Assembly (NCBI RefSeq): GCF_024614185.1
Contig: NZ_JAHTLF010000025.1
Coordinates: 496,001 to 560,000 of the forward strand
Reading direction: 5' to 3'
DNA: 64,000 bases
Source of the DNA: Nocardioides carbamazepini
GTDB lineage: Bacteria > Actinomycetota > Actinomycetes > Propionibacteriales > Nocardioidaceae
Shown: one piece after another, positions 40,988 through 49,165 of the stretch
Numbering within the stretch: position 1 is the stretch's first letter
Layout of the letters: the number at the start of each line of letters is the position of its first letter
The notes under the pieces: model-generated
What the model was told of the DNA's origin: nothing
The model's input: only the letters and a program-made list of their open reading frames with translations
Database searches by the model: none
Program-made: the position numbers and the translations under genes

Positions 40988-42199
40988 GTGGGCGCCGATC
41001 CGGGACCGTGGAACACCTTCATCGAGGGCGACAACCTCGACGTGCTCGCCGCCGTGCTCGAAGGCAGGCCGGACGCCGTGCCGACGGAGTACGACCTGAT
41101 CTATCTCGACCCGCCCTACAACACCGGCAACGACTTCGCCTACCACGACGACTTCAAGGGCAAGCGCGGCGCGGGGGCGGCCGGGCGGCATGCGACGTGG
41201 GTGGACTACCTGCGTCCCAGGATCGAGGCCGGGCACCGGGTGCTGGCCGAGACCGGCGCGCTCTACGTCAGCATCGACGACCACGAGGTCGCCCATCTGC
41301 GGCTGCTCCTCGACGAGGTGTACGGCGAGGCGAACTTCCTGGCCCAGATCGTCGTCAACCTCAACCCGAAGGGGCGGCAGCTGGGGAGGGGCTTCGCGAC
41401 GTCGCACGAGTACCTGCTCGTCTACGCGAAGGACGCCGCCCGGTGCGTGCTCGACGCCTCGTCGGCGCACACCGTGGTGGAGGGGGACTTCCCGCTCGAG
41501 GCGCCCGACGGTCGTCGCTACCGCCGGCTCCCGTTGCGCAACACCAACAAGCGGTTCAACCCGCTCTCCACGCCGACCCTGCACTACGCGCTCTGGGGCG
41601 AGCCCGCCACCGGTCGGGTGGCGACCGCGCCGTTCGACGGCGCGGTCGAGGTCAAGCCCGTCTTCGGCGACGGTACGCCGGCGGTGTGGCGCTGGTCCCG
41701 CCCGCGGGTCGACGAGCGGCCCGACGACCTCGAGTGCCGGGTCGTGCGCGGGGCGCGGGGCGAGCGGGTGGACATCTACCAGCGCGACTGGCGGCACCCG
41801 GTCGGCGGCCGGCGCAAGAAGCTGCGCACCATCTGGCTCGCCGAGGAGGTCGGCTCCACCGACACCGCGGTCGCCGAGCTCAAGGACCTGGTCGGACACG
41901 TCTTCGAGTCGCCCAAGCCGACCGGCCTGCTGCTGCGGGTGCTCGGCACGATGCCCGACGATGCGCGGGTGCTCGACTACTTCGCCGGCAGCGGGACCAC
42001 CGGGCATGCGGTGGCGCTGGCCAACGCGGCCGACGGTGGCCGGCGCACCTGTCTGTCGGTGAACTCCGCCGAGCCGACCCGGCCCGGCTCCAACGCGGAG
42101 CGGGCCGGCCACGCGACGGTGTCCGCGATCACCCGGGCCCGGCTGCGGGCCGCGGCCGAGCGCGTCGGCGGCGGCTTCGCCGAGCTGTTCGTCGAGTAG
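40988..42199 (+). CDS. Orphan beta-class DNA (adenine or cytosine-N4) methyltransferase
   Basis: A 403-residue type III Mod-like methyltransferase. Catalytic motif IV LIYLDPPYNTGND is near residue 37-49. The SAM-binding motif I FAGSGTTGHAV lies near residue 330, i.e. motif order IV-TRD-I of the beta class. Middle part (HEYLLVYAKD, WRWSRPRVDE) would be the target-recognition domain. No Res/endonuclease gene is next to it, so it looks like an orphan enzyme, perhaps epigenetic. GTG 40988. Confidence 0.9.
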   Translation: MGADPGPWNTFIEGDNLDVLAAVLEGRPDAVPTEYDLIYLDPPYNTGNDFAYHDDFKGKRGAGAAGRHATWVDYLRPRIEAGHRVLAETGALYVSIDDHEVAHLRLLLDEVYGEANFLAQIVVNLNPKGRQLGRGFATSHEYLLVYAKDAARCVLDASSAHTVVEGDFPLEAPDGRRYRRLPLRNTNKRFNPLSTPTLHYALWGEPATGRVATAPFDGAVEVKPVFGDGTPAVWRWSRPRVDERPDDLECRVVRGARGERVDIYQRDWRHPVGGRRKKLRTIWLAEEVGSTDTAVAELKDLVGHVFESPKPTGLLLRVLGTMPDDARVLDYFAGSGTTGHAVALANAADGGRRTCLSVNSAEPTRPGSNAERAGHATVSAITRARLRAAAERVGGGFAELFVE

Positions 42200-42232
42200 C
42201 CCGAGCCCCGGTCGCTGGAGTGAGCTGGTGGA

Positions 42233-42345
42233 GTTGAGTCGTCACATCTGACCCATTGAACCGTCAATTCCGTTCATCGCCGATGGCCGCCGGATCCAGA
42301 AAGTGACGACTCGACGGGTCAGATGTGACGACTCAACGGGTCAGG
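42233..42345. repeat. 22-bp inverted repeat with 21-bp tandem copy
   Basis: Arms 42233-42254 and 42316-42337 are perfectly inverted with a 61-nt spacer. The right arm overlaps a tandem duplicate of GTGACGACTCRACGGGTCAG (42303-42322 and 42325-42344). It fills the convergent gap between the methyltransferase and the WS/DGAT gene and reaches the stop codon of the latter. It may act as a two-way terminator, or belong to an intergenic repeat family. Confidence 0.7.
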
Positions 42346-43804
42346 AGACTCCCGCGGCCTTCTCCAGCGCGGCGAGCTCGTCGTCGAGGAAGGTCAGCAG
42401 CCGCTGCAGGTGCGGGACGGTGCGCCGGCAGCCGGTGAGGCCGAAGCCCATGTTGCCGGCGTACGACGTGCAGGTGATGTTGAGCGCCATGCCGTTGATC
42501 GGGATCGAGACGGGGTAGTTGCCGACCAGCTGCGCGCCGTTCCAGTAGTGGGGGACGCGCGGCCCCGGGACGTTGCTGATGATCAGGTTGTACGGCGGCC
42601 GCACGATGCCCTGCATCCGCAGCATCGGCACCACGATGGACGGCGCCATGCCGATCGCGCTCATCGCGACGATCTGGGCGGGCGTCATCGACGACAGCGC
42701 CTCCTTGCCGTCCTTCATGGACCGGCTGATCGTGCGCAGTCGGTCGGCCGGGTCGGCCCGGTCGGTGGCCAGGCGGACCATCACCGACCCGATCGCGTTT
42801 CCGCCGTCCGCCGAGGGCGTCCCGGCCTGGCGGCCCTTGAGACCGACCGGGACCATGGAGACCATCGATTGCTCGGGCAGGGCGTCGAGCTCGGTCAGGT
42901 AGGTCCGCATGGCGCCGCTGCACATGGCGAGCACGACGTCGTTGATCGTCGTGTCGGTGGCCTTGCCGACGCCGCGGATCCGCTCCACCGGCCAGTCCTG
43001 GGCCGCGAACCGGCGGGCGCCGGTGATCGACTGGTTGAAGATCGTGCGCGGCGCGGCCAGCGACACCGCGGACGTCTCGTTGCGCAGGCCCTTGCGCAGG
43101 GTCCTGACCAGCGCGAGCGGCATCCCGGCCGCGTCGGCGCTGACACTGAGCGCCGTCCGGACGGCGTCCCCGGGCAGGTCGGCGAGGGTGCGGGCGGCCG
43201 TTGCGGCCGCGTCGACCGCGGCAGCCGGGAGCGAATCGGGTTCGTCGGGCCCCGGCCGGCGCCGACGGCCCGCACCGTCGGCGAAGGGCGCGGGCATGGC
43301 GCGGCGGTCGGCGTCGGAGGAGAGCACGCTCGCCATCAGCCGCATCGCGGAGATGCCGTCGACGAGGGCATGGTGGAGCTTGGTGTACATCGCCACCCGG
43401 CCGTCGGCCAGCCCCTCGATGACATGGGTCTCCCACAACGGCCGCTCCCACGCCAGCCGGGTGGAGTGCAGTCGGCCGACCAGCTCGAGCAGCTCGCGGA
43501 CCCGGCCCGGCTGGGGGAGCGCGCTGTGCCGCACGTGGTGCTCGATGTCGAACTGCTCGTCCTCGCGCCAGACCAGGGTGCCGCCGGTCCGCACCGACCG
43601 GTAGGGGTGCTTGAGGAAGAGCGGCGCGATCCGCTCGGTGTCGCGCATCGACTCGAACATCTCCCGGACGAAGTCGGGGCCCGCGCCCGCCGGCGGCTCG
43701 AAGAGCTGGAGGCCGCCGACGTGCATGGGCATGTTGCGGTTCTCGGCGAGCAGGAAGGCGGTGGCGGTGGGGTCGATCAGGCGGTTGCCGGGAACGGAGA
43801 CCAC
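42341..43804 (-). CDS. WS/DGAT-family acyltransferase
   Basis: A 487-residue wax ester synthase/diacylglycerol acyltransferase, which joins acyl-CoA to long-chain alcohols or diacylglycerol for storage lipid. Active-site HHxxxDG reads HHALVDG at about residue 131-137. Other family marks: LLAENRNMPMHVGGLQLFEP, PLWETHVIEGL, VNDV-like TTINDVVLAMCSGAMR and NLIISNVPGPR. GTG 43804 follows AAAGGGG. A one-mismatch copy of the regulatory repeat lies about 42 bp upstream. Confidence 0.93.
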   Translation of the reverse strand: MVSVPGNRLIDPTATAFLLAENRNMPMHVGGLQLFEPPAGAGPDFVREMFESMRDTERIAPLFLKHPYRSVRTGGTLVWREDEQFDIEHHVRHSALPQPGRVRELLELVGRLHSTRLAWERPLWETHVIEGLADGRVAMYTKLHHALVDGISAMRLMASVLSSDADRRAMPAPFADGAGRRRRPGPDEPDSLPAAAVDAAATAARTLADLPGDAVRTALSVSADAAGMPLALVRTLRKGLRNETSAVSLAAPRTIFNQSITGARRFAAQDWPVERIRGVGKATDTTINDVVLAMCSGAMRTYLTELDALPEQSMVSMVPVGLKGRQAGTPSADGGNAIGSVMVRLATDRADPADRLRTISRSMKDGKEALSSMTPAQIVAMSAIGMAPSIVVPMLRMQGIVRPPYNLIISNVPGPRVPHYWNGAQLVGNYPVSIPINGMALNITCTSYAGNMGFGLTGCRRTVPHLQRLLTFLDDELAALEKAAGVS

Positions 43805-43845
43805 GGAGCAGCCCCTTTCGTCGCAGGTGTCCTGATCCTTGCGTG

Positions 43846-43863
43846 TCGTGACGGGCGTCACAA
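43846..43863. promoter_or_regulatory. TTGTSA-type site, one mismatch, before WS/DGAT
   Basis: TCGTGA-CGGGCG-TCACAA. One base differs from TTGTSA-N6-TSACAA, and the core CGTGA-N6-TCACA is close to the CRP/GlxR consensus. It lies 42-59 bp upstream of the start codon, where it could overlap the promoter. Confidence 0.5.
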
Positions 43864-43988
43864 GCCGAACGGGTCGGATCGCCACGGCCCGCGAGCGGGA
43901 GGCGTGAGCGGCGATCCGGTGGGGTAGGAGGCCCGCACGCGGCCGCACCGGAACGGATGGGGCTGCCCGCGACGAGGGGGAATGGGCC

Positions 43989-45494
43989 TTGAGCAAGATC
44001 ACCCCGCCCGGCTGGTACCCGGACGGTGACGGCTGGGAGCGACGCTGGGACGGCGACGCCTGGACCGACGACCGCCGCTTGATGACGAGGTTCGCACCCG
44101 TCGAGGAGACGACCCGGGCGCGGTCCACGCCGCCGCCGGCCGCGTCGTACCCGGTCCCGTCGTACCCGGTCCCGCCGCAGCCGGTCGCCCCGCAGCCGAT
44201 CGCCCCGCAGCCGGCTGTCCACACGCACCCGGCGTGGCCCGCGCAGCCCGCGCCCGCGCAGCCCGCGCCCGGGCAGGTCGTGCCGCCCGGCCACGGCGTC
44301 CCGGGCACCCGCCGCCGTCTCGGGCTGTGGATCACGCTGGGCGTCGTCCTCGTGCTCCTGGCCGGTGCCGCGGGCGCCCTGGCCGCGCTGCGCCCCTGGG
44401 AGGACGGCGACCCGGCCGCGGTGGAGGGTGACGGCCCGGGCGGTGGGGATCGCCCGGCCACCGTCCAGGGGGACGTGGACGGCGACGGGCACGGCGACGC
44501 CATCTACTACTTCTCCCCGGACTACGACAGCACCACGAAGATCACCGCGTCCAGCAACGGCACGGTGTTCACCACGAGTGAGCTCGCGGTGGACGAGTCG
44601 CGGGAGCCCGACGAGCTCTACCTCGACTGGGACGGCGACGGCGCCAACGAGTCACTCACCTGGGCCTTCGTCGACGACGCCAACCAGCTGACCCTGTCGT
44701 CGTCCGACCGGGAGTTCCCCGGCGACCAGACCTTCCGGCTGCAGCTGTCCTCGCTCAAGGAGTACGGCGTCCGGATCCAGGTCCAGCCCGGCGACTTCGA
44801 CGGGGACGGTGACGTCGACCTCGCCGTCGCCGGTCCCAACGACCGGGCCGTCGACGTCCAGGTCCTCATCGGTGACGGGGCGGGCGGGTTCGCCGAGCCG
44901 GTGCGCTGGGCCGCGCTGTCCAACGCCACGGTCGACTCGACCGAGATCCGCGCCGGCGACTTCGACCACGACGGCAGGACCGACCTGTGGACCCGGCTGC
45001 CGGCGGAGAAGCTGACCGACGAGGACTACTCCGGCTACTACTCCGGCAACCAGGGCTACGCGATGCTGACCTCGACCGGAGCGGACTTCGAGGTCGGTGC
45101 CGTCTTCGAGAGCGACCTCGCGGCCGACGCGCACCTCGTCGGTGACGTCACGGGCGACGGCACGACCAGCCTGGTGACCGTCCAGGCCAGCGGCTACGAC
45201 GAGACGGTCGAGGTCAAGGTCTTCGACCTGGCCTCGGGCCGGCCGCAGGAGGTGGCCGGGTTCGCGGGGTCCTCCACGATCGGCCAGCGCAGCCTCCAGG
45301 GCGCCACGCTCAGCGACGTGGACGGCGACGGCCGCGCGGACGTGGTGTTCGTGGTCAAGGCGTACCAGGAGTCGAAGTTCACCGGCGTCCAGGTGATGCG
45401 GTCCACCGGCTCGACGTTCGAACGCGCGACGGTGTGGGCCGAGACCCCGCCGTGCGACAGCACGGACTGCCGGATCGAGTTCCCCGGGTCGTAG
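43989..45494 (+). CDS. DUF2510 / single-TM / FG-GAP repeat surface protein
   Basis: A 501-residue protein: DUF2510 motif at the N-terminus (PPGWYPDGDGWERRWDGDAW), a Pro/Gln/Ala-rich linker (about 45-105), one membrane helix (LGLWITLGVVLVLLAGAAGA) and an exported FG-GAP/VCBS-like beta-propeller. Calcium-binding DxDGDG loops recur: DVDGDGHGD, DWDGDGANE, DFDGDGDVD, DFDHDGRTD, DVDGDGRAD. Function is likely surface binding or sensing; substrate unknown. Start TTG 43989 follows GAGGGGGA. Confidence 0.85.
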   Translation: MSKITPPGWYPDGDGWERRWDGDAWTDDRRLMTRFAPVEETTRARSTPPPAASYPVPSYPVPPQPVAPQPIAPQPAVHTHPAWPAQPAPAQPAPGQVVPPGHGVPGTRRRLGLWITLGVVLVLLAGAAGALAALRPWEDGDPAAVEGDGPGGGDRPATVQGDVDGDGHGDAIYYFSPDYDSTTKITASSNGTVFTTSELAVDESREPDELYLDWDGDGANESLTWAFVDDANQLTLSSSDREFPGDQTFRLQLSSLKEYGVRIQVQPGDFDGDGDVDLAVAGPNDRAVDVQVLIGDGAGGFAEPVRWAALSNATVDSTEIRAGDFDHDGRTDLWTRLPAEKLTDEDYSGYYSGNQGYAMLTSTGADFEVGAVFESDLAADAHLVGDVTGDGTTSLVTVQASGYDETVEVKVFDLASGRPQEVAGFAGSSTIGQRSLQGATLSDVDGDGRADVVFVVKAYQESKFTGVQVMRSTGSTFERATVWAETPPCDSTDCRIEFPGS

Positions 45495-45509
45495 GCCCGT
45501 CGGCCTACA
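45492..45509. terminator. Short hairpin between convergent genes
   Basis: GTAGGCC (45492-45498) and GGCCTAC (45503-45509) with a CGTC loop span the stop codons of two convergent genes. Possible two-way terminator. Confidence 0.5.
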
Positions 45510-46632
45510 GGCCGGCCCTCAGCTCCGAGACCACCGAGTCGACCACGGCGACCAGGTCGTTGCCGGTCCGCTCGGCGACCGCCCGTTGGCGGACGTACGA
45601 CGGCCCGCGGGTCGCGATCTCCAGCACCGAGGCCAGCTCCGCCTCGCAGCCCAGCCGGGCCGCGACCGGCTCCAGGCGGGGGACCAGCTCGGCGAGGTCC
45701 TCGGTGACCAGCCGCTCGCGGGAGTCGCCGTCGAGGATCACGATCGCGTCGACGCCGTACCGCGCGGCGCGCCACTTGTTCTCCTGCACGTGCCACGGCG
45801 GCATCGTGGTCAGGGTCTCGCCGGCGGCGACCCGCTCGTCGAGCCACACCACCAGGCAGTGCATGAGCGCGACCAGGCCCGCCATGTCGGCCAGGGTGGA
45901 GACGCCGTCGCAGATCCGGTTCTCCAGCGTGCCGTGCTTGGTCGCCGGCCGGACGTCCCAGCGGATCTCGCTGAGCTCGTCGATGACGCCGGTCGTGATC
46001 TGGTCGTGGGCGAAGCGCTCGAACTCCGCCCAGGTCTCGAACTGGAACGGCAGGCCCGCGGTCGGCAGCTGCTGGAACATCAGCGCCCGGTTGGAGGCGT
46101 ACCCGGTGTCGACGCCCATCCAGATCGGCGAGGACGCCGAGAGCGCCTGGAGGTGGGGGTAGTAGGTGAGCAGCCCGGAGAGGACCTGCATCACGCGGTC
46201 CCTCTCCGGCAGGCCGACGTGCACGTGCACGCCCCAGATGAGCATCTGCCGCCCCCACCACTGGGTGCGGTTGATCAGCTCGGCGTACCGGTGACCCTCG
46301 GTCAGCTGCTGCCCGGTCCAGTCCGCGAAGGGGTGGGTCCCGGCGCCGTACAGGTCCAGGTCGAGGTCGTCGGCCGCGGCGGCGACGTGGCGCAGGGTCT
46401 CGCGCAGGTCGGTCATCGCCTCCCCGACGGTGCCGCAGACGCCGGTCACGACCTCGACGGTGTTCTTCAGCAGCTCCTTGTGGAGCTTGTCCGGCGCGGG
46501 CATCCGCGGCTTGGCCCGGGCGAACAGATGGGCGGCGTCGTTGCGGAGGTCGCGGGTGCGGCGATCGACGAGTGCGAACTCCCACTCCACCCCCAGCGTC
46601 GGCTCGGGTGAGCCGTGGAAGTCGATGCGCAC
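45505..46632 (-). CDS. GCS2-type carboxylate-amine ligase (YbdK-like)
   Basis: A 375-residue member of the glutamate-cysteine ligase family 2, ATP-dependent enzymes that join a carboxylate to an amine. Seen: TLGVEWEFALVD at the start, KELLKNTVEVVTGVC, the HxH in WGVHVHVGLPERD, NRALMFQQLPTAGLPFQFE, RPATKHGTLENRICDG and ENKWRAARYGVDA. Members have weak glutamate-cysteine ligase activity; the true substrate is unknown. GTG 46632 is chosen because it places the conserved LGVEWEF at residue 13. Divergent from thrE. Confidence 0.92.
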   Translation of the reverse strand: MRIDFHGSPEPTLGVEWEFALVDRRTRDLRNDAAHLFARAKPRMPAPDKLHKELLKNTVEVVTGVCGTVGEAMTDLRETLRHVAAAADDLDLDLYGAGTHPFADWTGQQLTEGHRYAELINRTQWWGRQMLIWGVHVHVGLPERDRVMQVLSGLLTYYPHLQALSASSPIWMGVDTGYASNRALMFQQLPTAGLPFQFETWAEFERFAHDQITTGVIDELSEIRWDVRPATKHGTLENRICDGVSTLADMAGLVALMHCLVVWLDERVAAGETLTTMPPWHVQENKWRAARYGVDAIVILDGDSRERLVTEDLAELVPRLEPVAARLGCEAELASVLEIATRGPSYVRQRAVAERTGNDLVAVVDSVVSELRAGL

Positions 46633-46675
46633 GCGACCAGCGTAGAGCGCTGCGCGGACCTGACACCATGGCGAC

Positions 46676-48022
46676 ATGGACGACCTGCGGACCCTGCACC
46701 GCACGCTCGACCTGTGTCTCAAGGTCGGGGAGGTGCTGCTCTCCTCCGGGGCCGGCGCCCCCGACGTGGTGGCGACGATGCGGGCGCTGGCGCGGGCGCT
46801 CGGCGTGCGCCACACGCAGGTCGACGTCACCTTCACCTCGCTGGCGATGAGCGTCCAGCAGGGCCCCGACGAGCCGCCGGTGGTGCAGCTCCGGGCGGTC
46901 ACCCAGCGCGAGATCGACTACGAGGACCTCACCCGGGTCGACCACCTGGTGCGCGAGGTCGTCGCCGGCCGCATCGACCTCGAGGGCGCCCGCACCGAGG
47001 TGGCGCAGATCGTGTCCTCGGGACATGCCCGGCCGCGCTGGGCCGCGACCCTCGGGTGGGGGCTGATGTGCGCCGGGGTCGGCCTCCAGCTCGGCGGCAA
47101 CCTCGTCGTCGTCCTCGTCGCGATGCTGGCCGCGATCTGCATCGACCGCCTCCAGCTGCTGATGACCCGGCGCCGGCTGCCGGGGTTCTACCAGCAGGTC
47201 GCCGGCGGTGTCGTGGCCACGGTCCTGGCCGCGCTCGGCACCCGGCTCGCCGAGCCGTGGCTGCATCTCAACGCGTCGCTGGTCGTGACCGCCAACATCA
47301 TCATGCTGCTCGCCGGCATCGGCTTCATGGGCGCGATCCAGGACGCCCTGTCCGGCTTCTTCGTCACGGGTGGCGCCCGGATCCTCGAGGCGGTGCTCGC
47401 CACCGCGGGCATCATCGCCGGGGTCAGTGGCGGGCTGTCCCTGTGCGCCGCGGTCGGCCTGGACATCCCGGAGCTCACGCTGCCCAGGTTCGACCTGGTG
47501 GGCGTGAGCGCGCTCGGGGTGGGTGGCGCGGTCGCGGCGGCGGCCTTCGCGTTCGCGTCGTACGCACCCCTGCGCACGCTGCTCCCGGTCGGCATCCTCG
47601 GCGGCGTCGCCCTGGTGGTCACCCAGGTCGTGGTCGAGGCCGGCTTCGGGCGCACCTGGGCGGTCGGTCTCGCGGCCTTCCTGATCGGCCTGTTCGGCTA
47701 CACCGTCGGCCGCACCTTCCGGGTGCCGCCCCTGGTGGTCGTCGTCTCGGCCGTCGTCCCCCTGCTCCCCGGCCTCTCGATCTACCGTGGCCTGTTCCTG
47801 CTCGGAGAGGAGGGCGGCCGGCAGGCGGCCCAGGGCCTGCTCGCCATGGTCACCGCCGCCTCCATCGCCATCGCCCTGGCCTCCGGCGTGATCCTCGGCG
47901 AGTACGTCGCCCAGCCGGTCATGCGCGAGGCCCGCCGGGTCGAGGCCCGTCTCGCCGGCCCCCGCCTGGTCGGCGTCACCCGGGCCCGTCGTCGGAACCG
48001 GCCTCGCGCGCGAGGCCGGTGA
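46676..48022 (+). CDS. thrE: Threonine/serine exporter ThrE
   Basis: A 448-residue ThrE-family exporter. The N-terminal cytoplasmic DUF1212 domain (LCLKVGEVLLSSGAGAPDVV, ARALGVRHTQVDVTFTSLAM) is followed by about ten membrane segments, including GIGFMGAIQDALSGFFVTGG and VPLLPGLSIYRGLFLL, both family marks. It exports threonine and serine across the membrane using the proton gradient. A basic tail (RARRRNRPRARGR) ends the protein. Confidence 0.93.
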   Translation: MDDLRTLHRTLDLCLKVGEVLLSSGAGAPDVVATMRALARALGVRHTQVDVTFTSLAMSVQQGPDEPPVVQLRAVTQREIDYEDLTRVDHLVREVVAGRIDLEGARTEVAQIVSSGHARPRWAATLGWGLMCAGVGLQLGGNLVVVLVAMLAAICIDRLQLLMTRRRLPGFYQQVAGGVVATVLAALGTRLAEPWLHLNASLVVTANIIMLLAGIGFMGAIQDALSGFFVTGGARILEAVLATAGIIAGVSGGLSLCAAVGLDIPELTLPRFDLVGVSALGVGGAVAAAAFAFASYAPLRTLLPVGILGGVALVVTQVVVEAGFGRTWAVGLAAFLIGLFGYTVGRTFRVPPLVVVVSAVVPLLPGLSIYRGLFLLGEEGGRQAAQGLLAMVTAASIAIALASGVILGEYVAQPVMREARRVEARLAGPRLVGVTRARRRNRPRARGR

Positions 48023-48157
48023 CGGCGGCGCGCGTCCCAGATGTTTCACCTGACGTTTCCGTGGGAGGCTCCTCACGCTTCCCGGACCGCGGTGCTCATC
48101 CGCGAGCATCCGGGATGCGCCTATCGCGATCATTCGCCTGAACTACGGAGACAACCT

Positions 48158-48436
48158 ATGAAGAAGACCACCCTCGGCCTCGGCAGCATCATCCTCGCGG
48201 CTGCCTTCTCGCTCACCGCGTGTGGTGGTGCCGACGAGGGCAAGCTCGCCGAGGAGTACTGCGAGCTGGCCAAGGACGCGCAGGACGCCGCCGAGTCGGG
48301 CGACGCCGACAAGATGCAGAAGGCGTCCGACGCTCTCCTGAAGTGGGCCGACGACAACAAGGACGAGAAGGGCGACGAGAAGGAGTTCACCGACGCCGTC
48401 AAGGACGAGTGCGGCGACGTGGCGAACCTGTCCTGA
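48158..48436 (+). CDS. Small lipoprotein, 92 aa
   Basis: A 92-residue lipoprotein: signal peptide MKKTTLGLGSIILAAAFSL, lipobox LTAC with Cys at 22, then a highly charged helical domain rich in Asp, Glu, Lys and Ala (EYCELAKDAQDAAESGDADK), with two further Cys. No family recognised. ATG 48158 has GGAGA at the right distance; an in-frame start at 48041 would bury the signal peptide. A T-tract terminator follows. Confidence 0.8.
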   Translation: MKKTTLGLGSIILAAAFSLTACGGADEGKLAEEYCELAKDAQDAAESGDADKMQKASDALLKWADDNKDEKGDEKEFTDAVKDECGDVANLS

Positions 48437-48452
48437 CCTGATCGCGCCTGGC

Positions 48453-48496
48453 GAGCCGGGATCCCCACTGACGGGGATCCCGGCTCGTCACTTTTT
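48453..48496 (+). terminator. Classical intrinsic terminator
   Basis: Perfect 14-bp stem, arms 48453-48466 and 48473-48486, loop ACTGAC, followed by TCACTTTTTC. It is the only hairpin in the window with a clear T-tract, and ends the lipoprotein transcript. Confidence 0.92.
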
Positions 48497-48519
48497 CGGC
48501 CGGCCCGGATCTCGCCTGA

Positions 48520-49125
48520 TCAGGGGAGGGTGTCGATGATCGCGGGGAGGGACGCGGTGATCACCTGGAGCAGGTCGTCGCGCGACAGGCCGGCGGGGGT
48601 GTCGCACCAGGTGAGGACGAGGTCCTCGACCATGGCCTGCCAGGCGTGGATGACGAGGCGGACGGCGGGGGTGTCGGGCAGCTCGAGAGTGCCGGTGTCG
48701 ACGGTGAAGAAGCGGTCGGCGAGGGCGGCGAAGGTGGTCTCGTAGATGGCACGCAGCGCGTCGTTGCTCCCCGACGCGGCCTTGACCAGCGAGCGGTAGC
48801 CGGCCTGGTTGGAGACGACGTAGTCGACGTAGCCGGTGATGGAGCCGAGCAGTCGCTCGAGCGGCTCGCCCTCGCTCGGGGGAGCGGTCCGCGCGTAGAG
48901 GTCGTCGGCCGCGTGCTGGACGACCGCCTCGTAGAAGCCCAGCTTGGTGCCGAAGTAGTGGTACAGCAGCCCCCGGGAGATGCCGGCCTCCTCCGCGAGG
49001 ACGTCGATGGAGAGCTCGTCGAGCGACCGGGTCGCGAGCAGCCGGACGCCGATGTCGAGCAGCTGGGTACGACGCTCGTCCGGTGAGAGCCGGGTGCGGG
49101 AGGTGGTCGCGGTCACGTCCCCCAT
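48520..49125 (-). CDS. TetR-family transcriptional regulator
   Basis: A 201-residue TetR protein: helix-turn-helix RRTQLLDIGVRLLATRSLDE, then LAEEAGISRGLLYHYFGTKL GF-type recognition helix, followed by an alpha-helical ligand domain (AALADRFFTVDTGTLELPD, VRLVIHAWQAMVEDLVLTW). It is divergent from the monooxygenase gene with 40 bp between starts, and a palindrome lies between them, so it most likely represses the monooxygenase/SDR operon and itself. Confidence 0.93.
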   Translation of the reverse strand: MGDVTATTSRTRLSPDERRTQLLDIGVRLLATRSLDELSIDVLAEEAGISRGLLYHYFGTKLGFYEAVVQHAADDLYARTAPPSEGEPLERLLGSITGYVDYVVSNQAGYRSLVKAASGSNDALRAIYETTFAALADRFFTVDTGTLELPDTPAVRLVIHAWQAMVEDLVLTWCDTPAGLSRDDLLQVITASLPAIIDTLP

Positions 49126-49127
49126 TC

Positions 49128-49146
49128 TATTGACAGATGTTCAATA
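49128..49146. promoter_or_regulatory. TetR operator and promoter
   Basis: TATTGA-CAGATGT-TCAATA is a perfect inverted repeat with a 7-nt spacer. It overlaps a good -35 box TTGACA (49130-49135) for the + strand gene. It starts 3 bp upstream of the tetR start codon, so binding would block both genes. Confidence 0.8.
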
Positions 49147-49165
49147 ACGCCAATAGCGTCATCCC

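Noticed and set aside
45194..48133. Reverse-strand open frame of about 979 codons
   Set aside because: Antisense to thrE, and off-frame through the GCS2-type gene; no family features.
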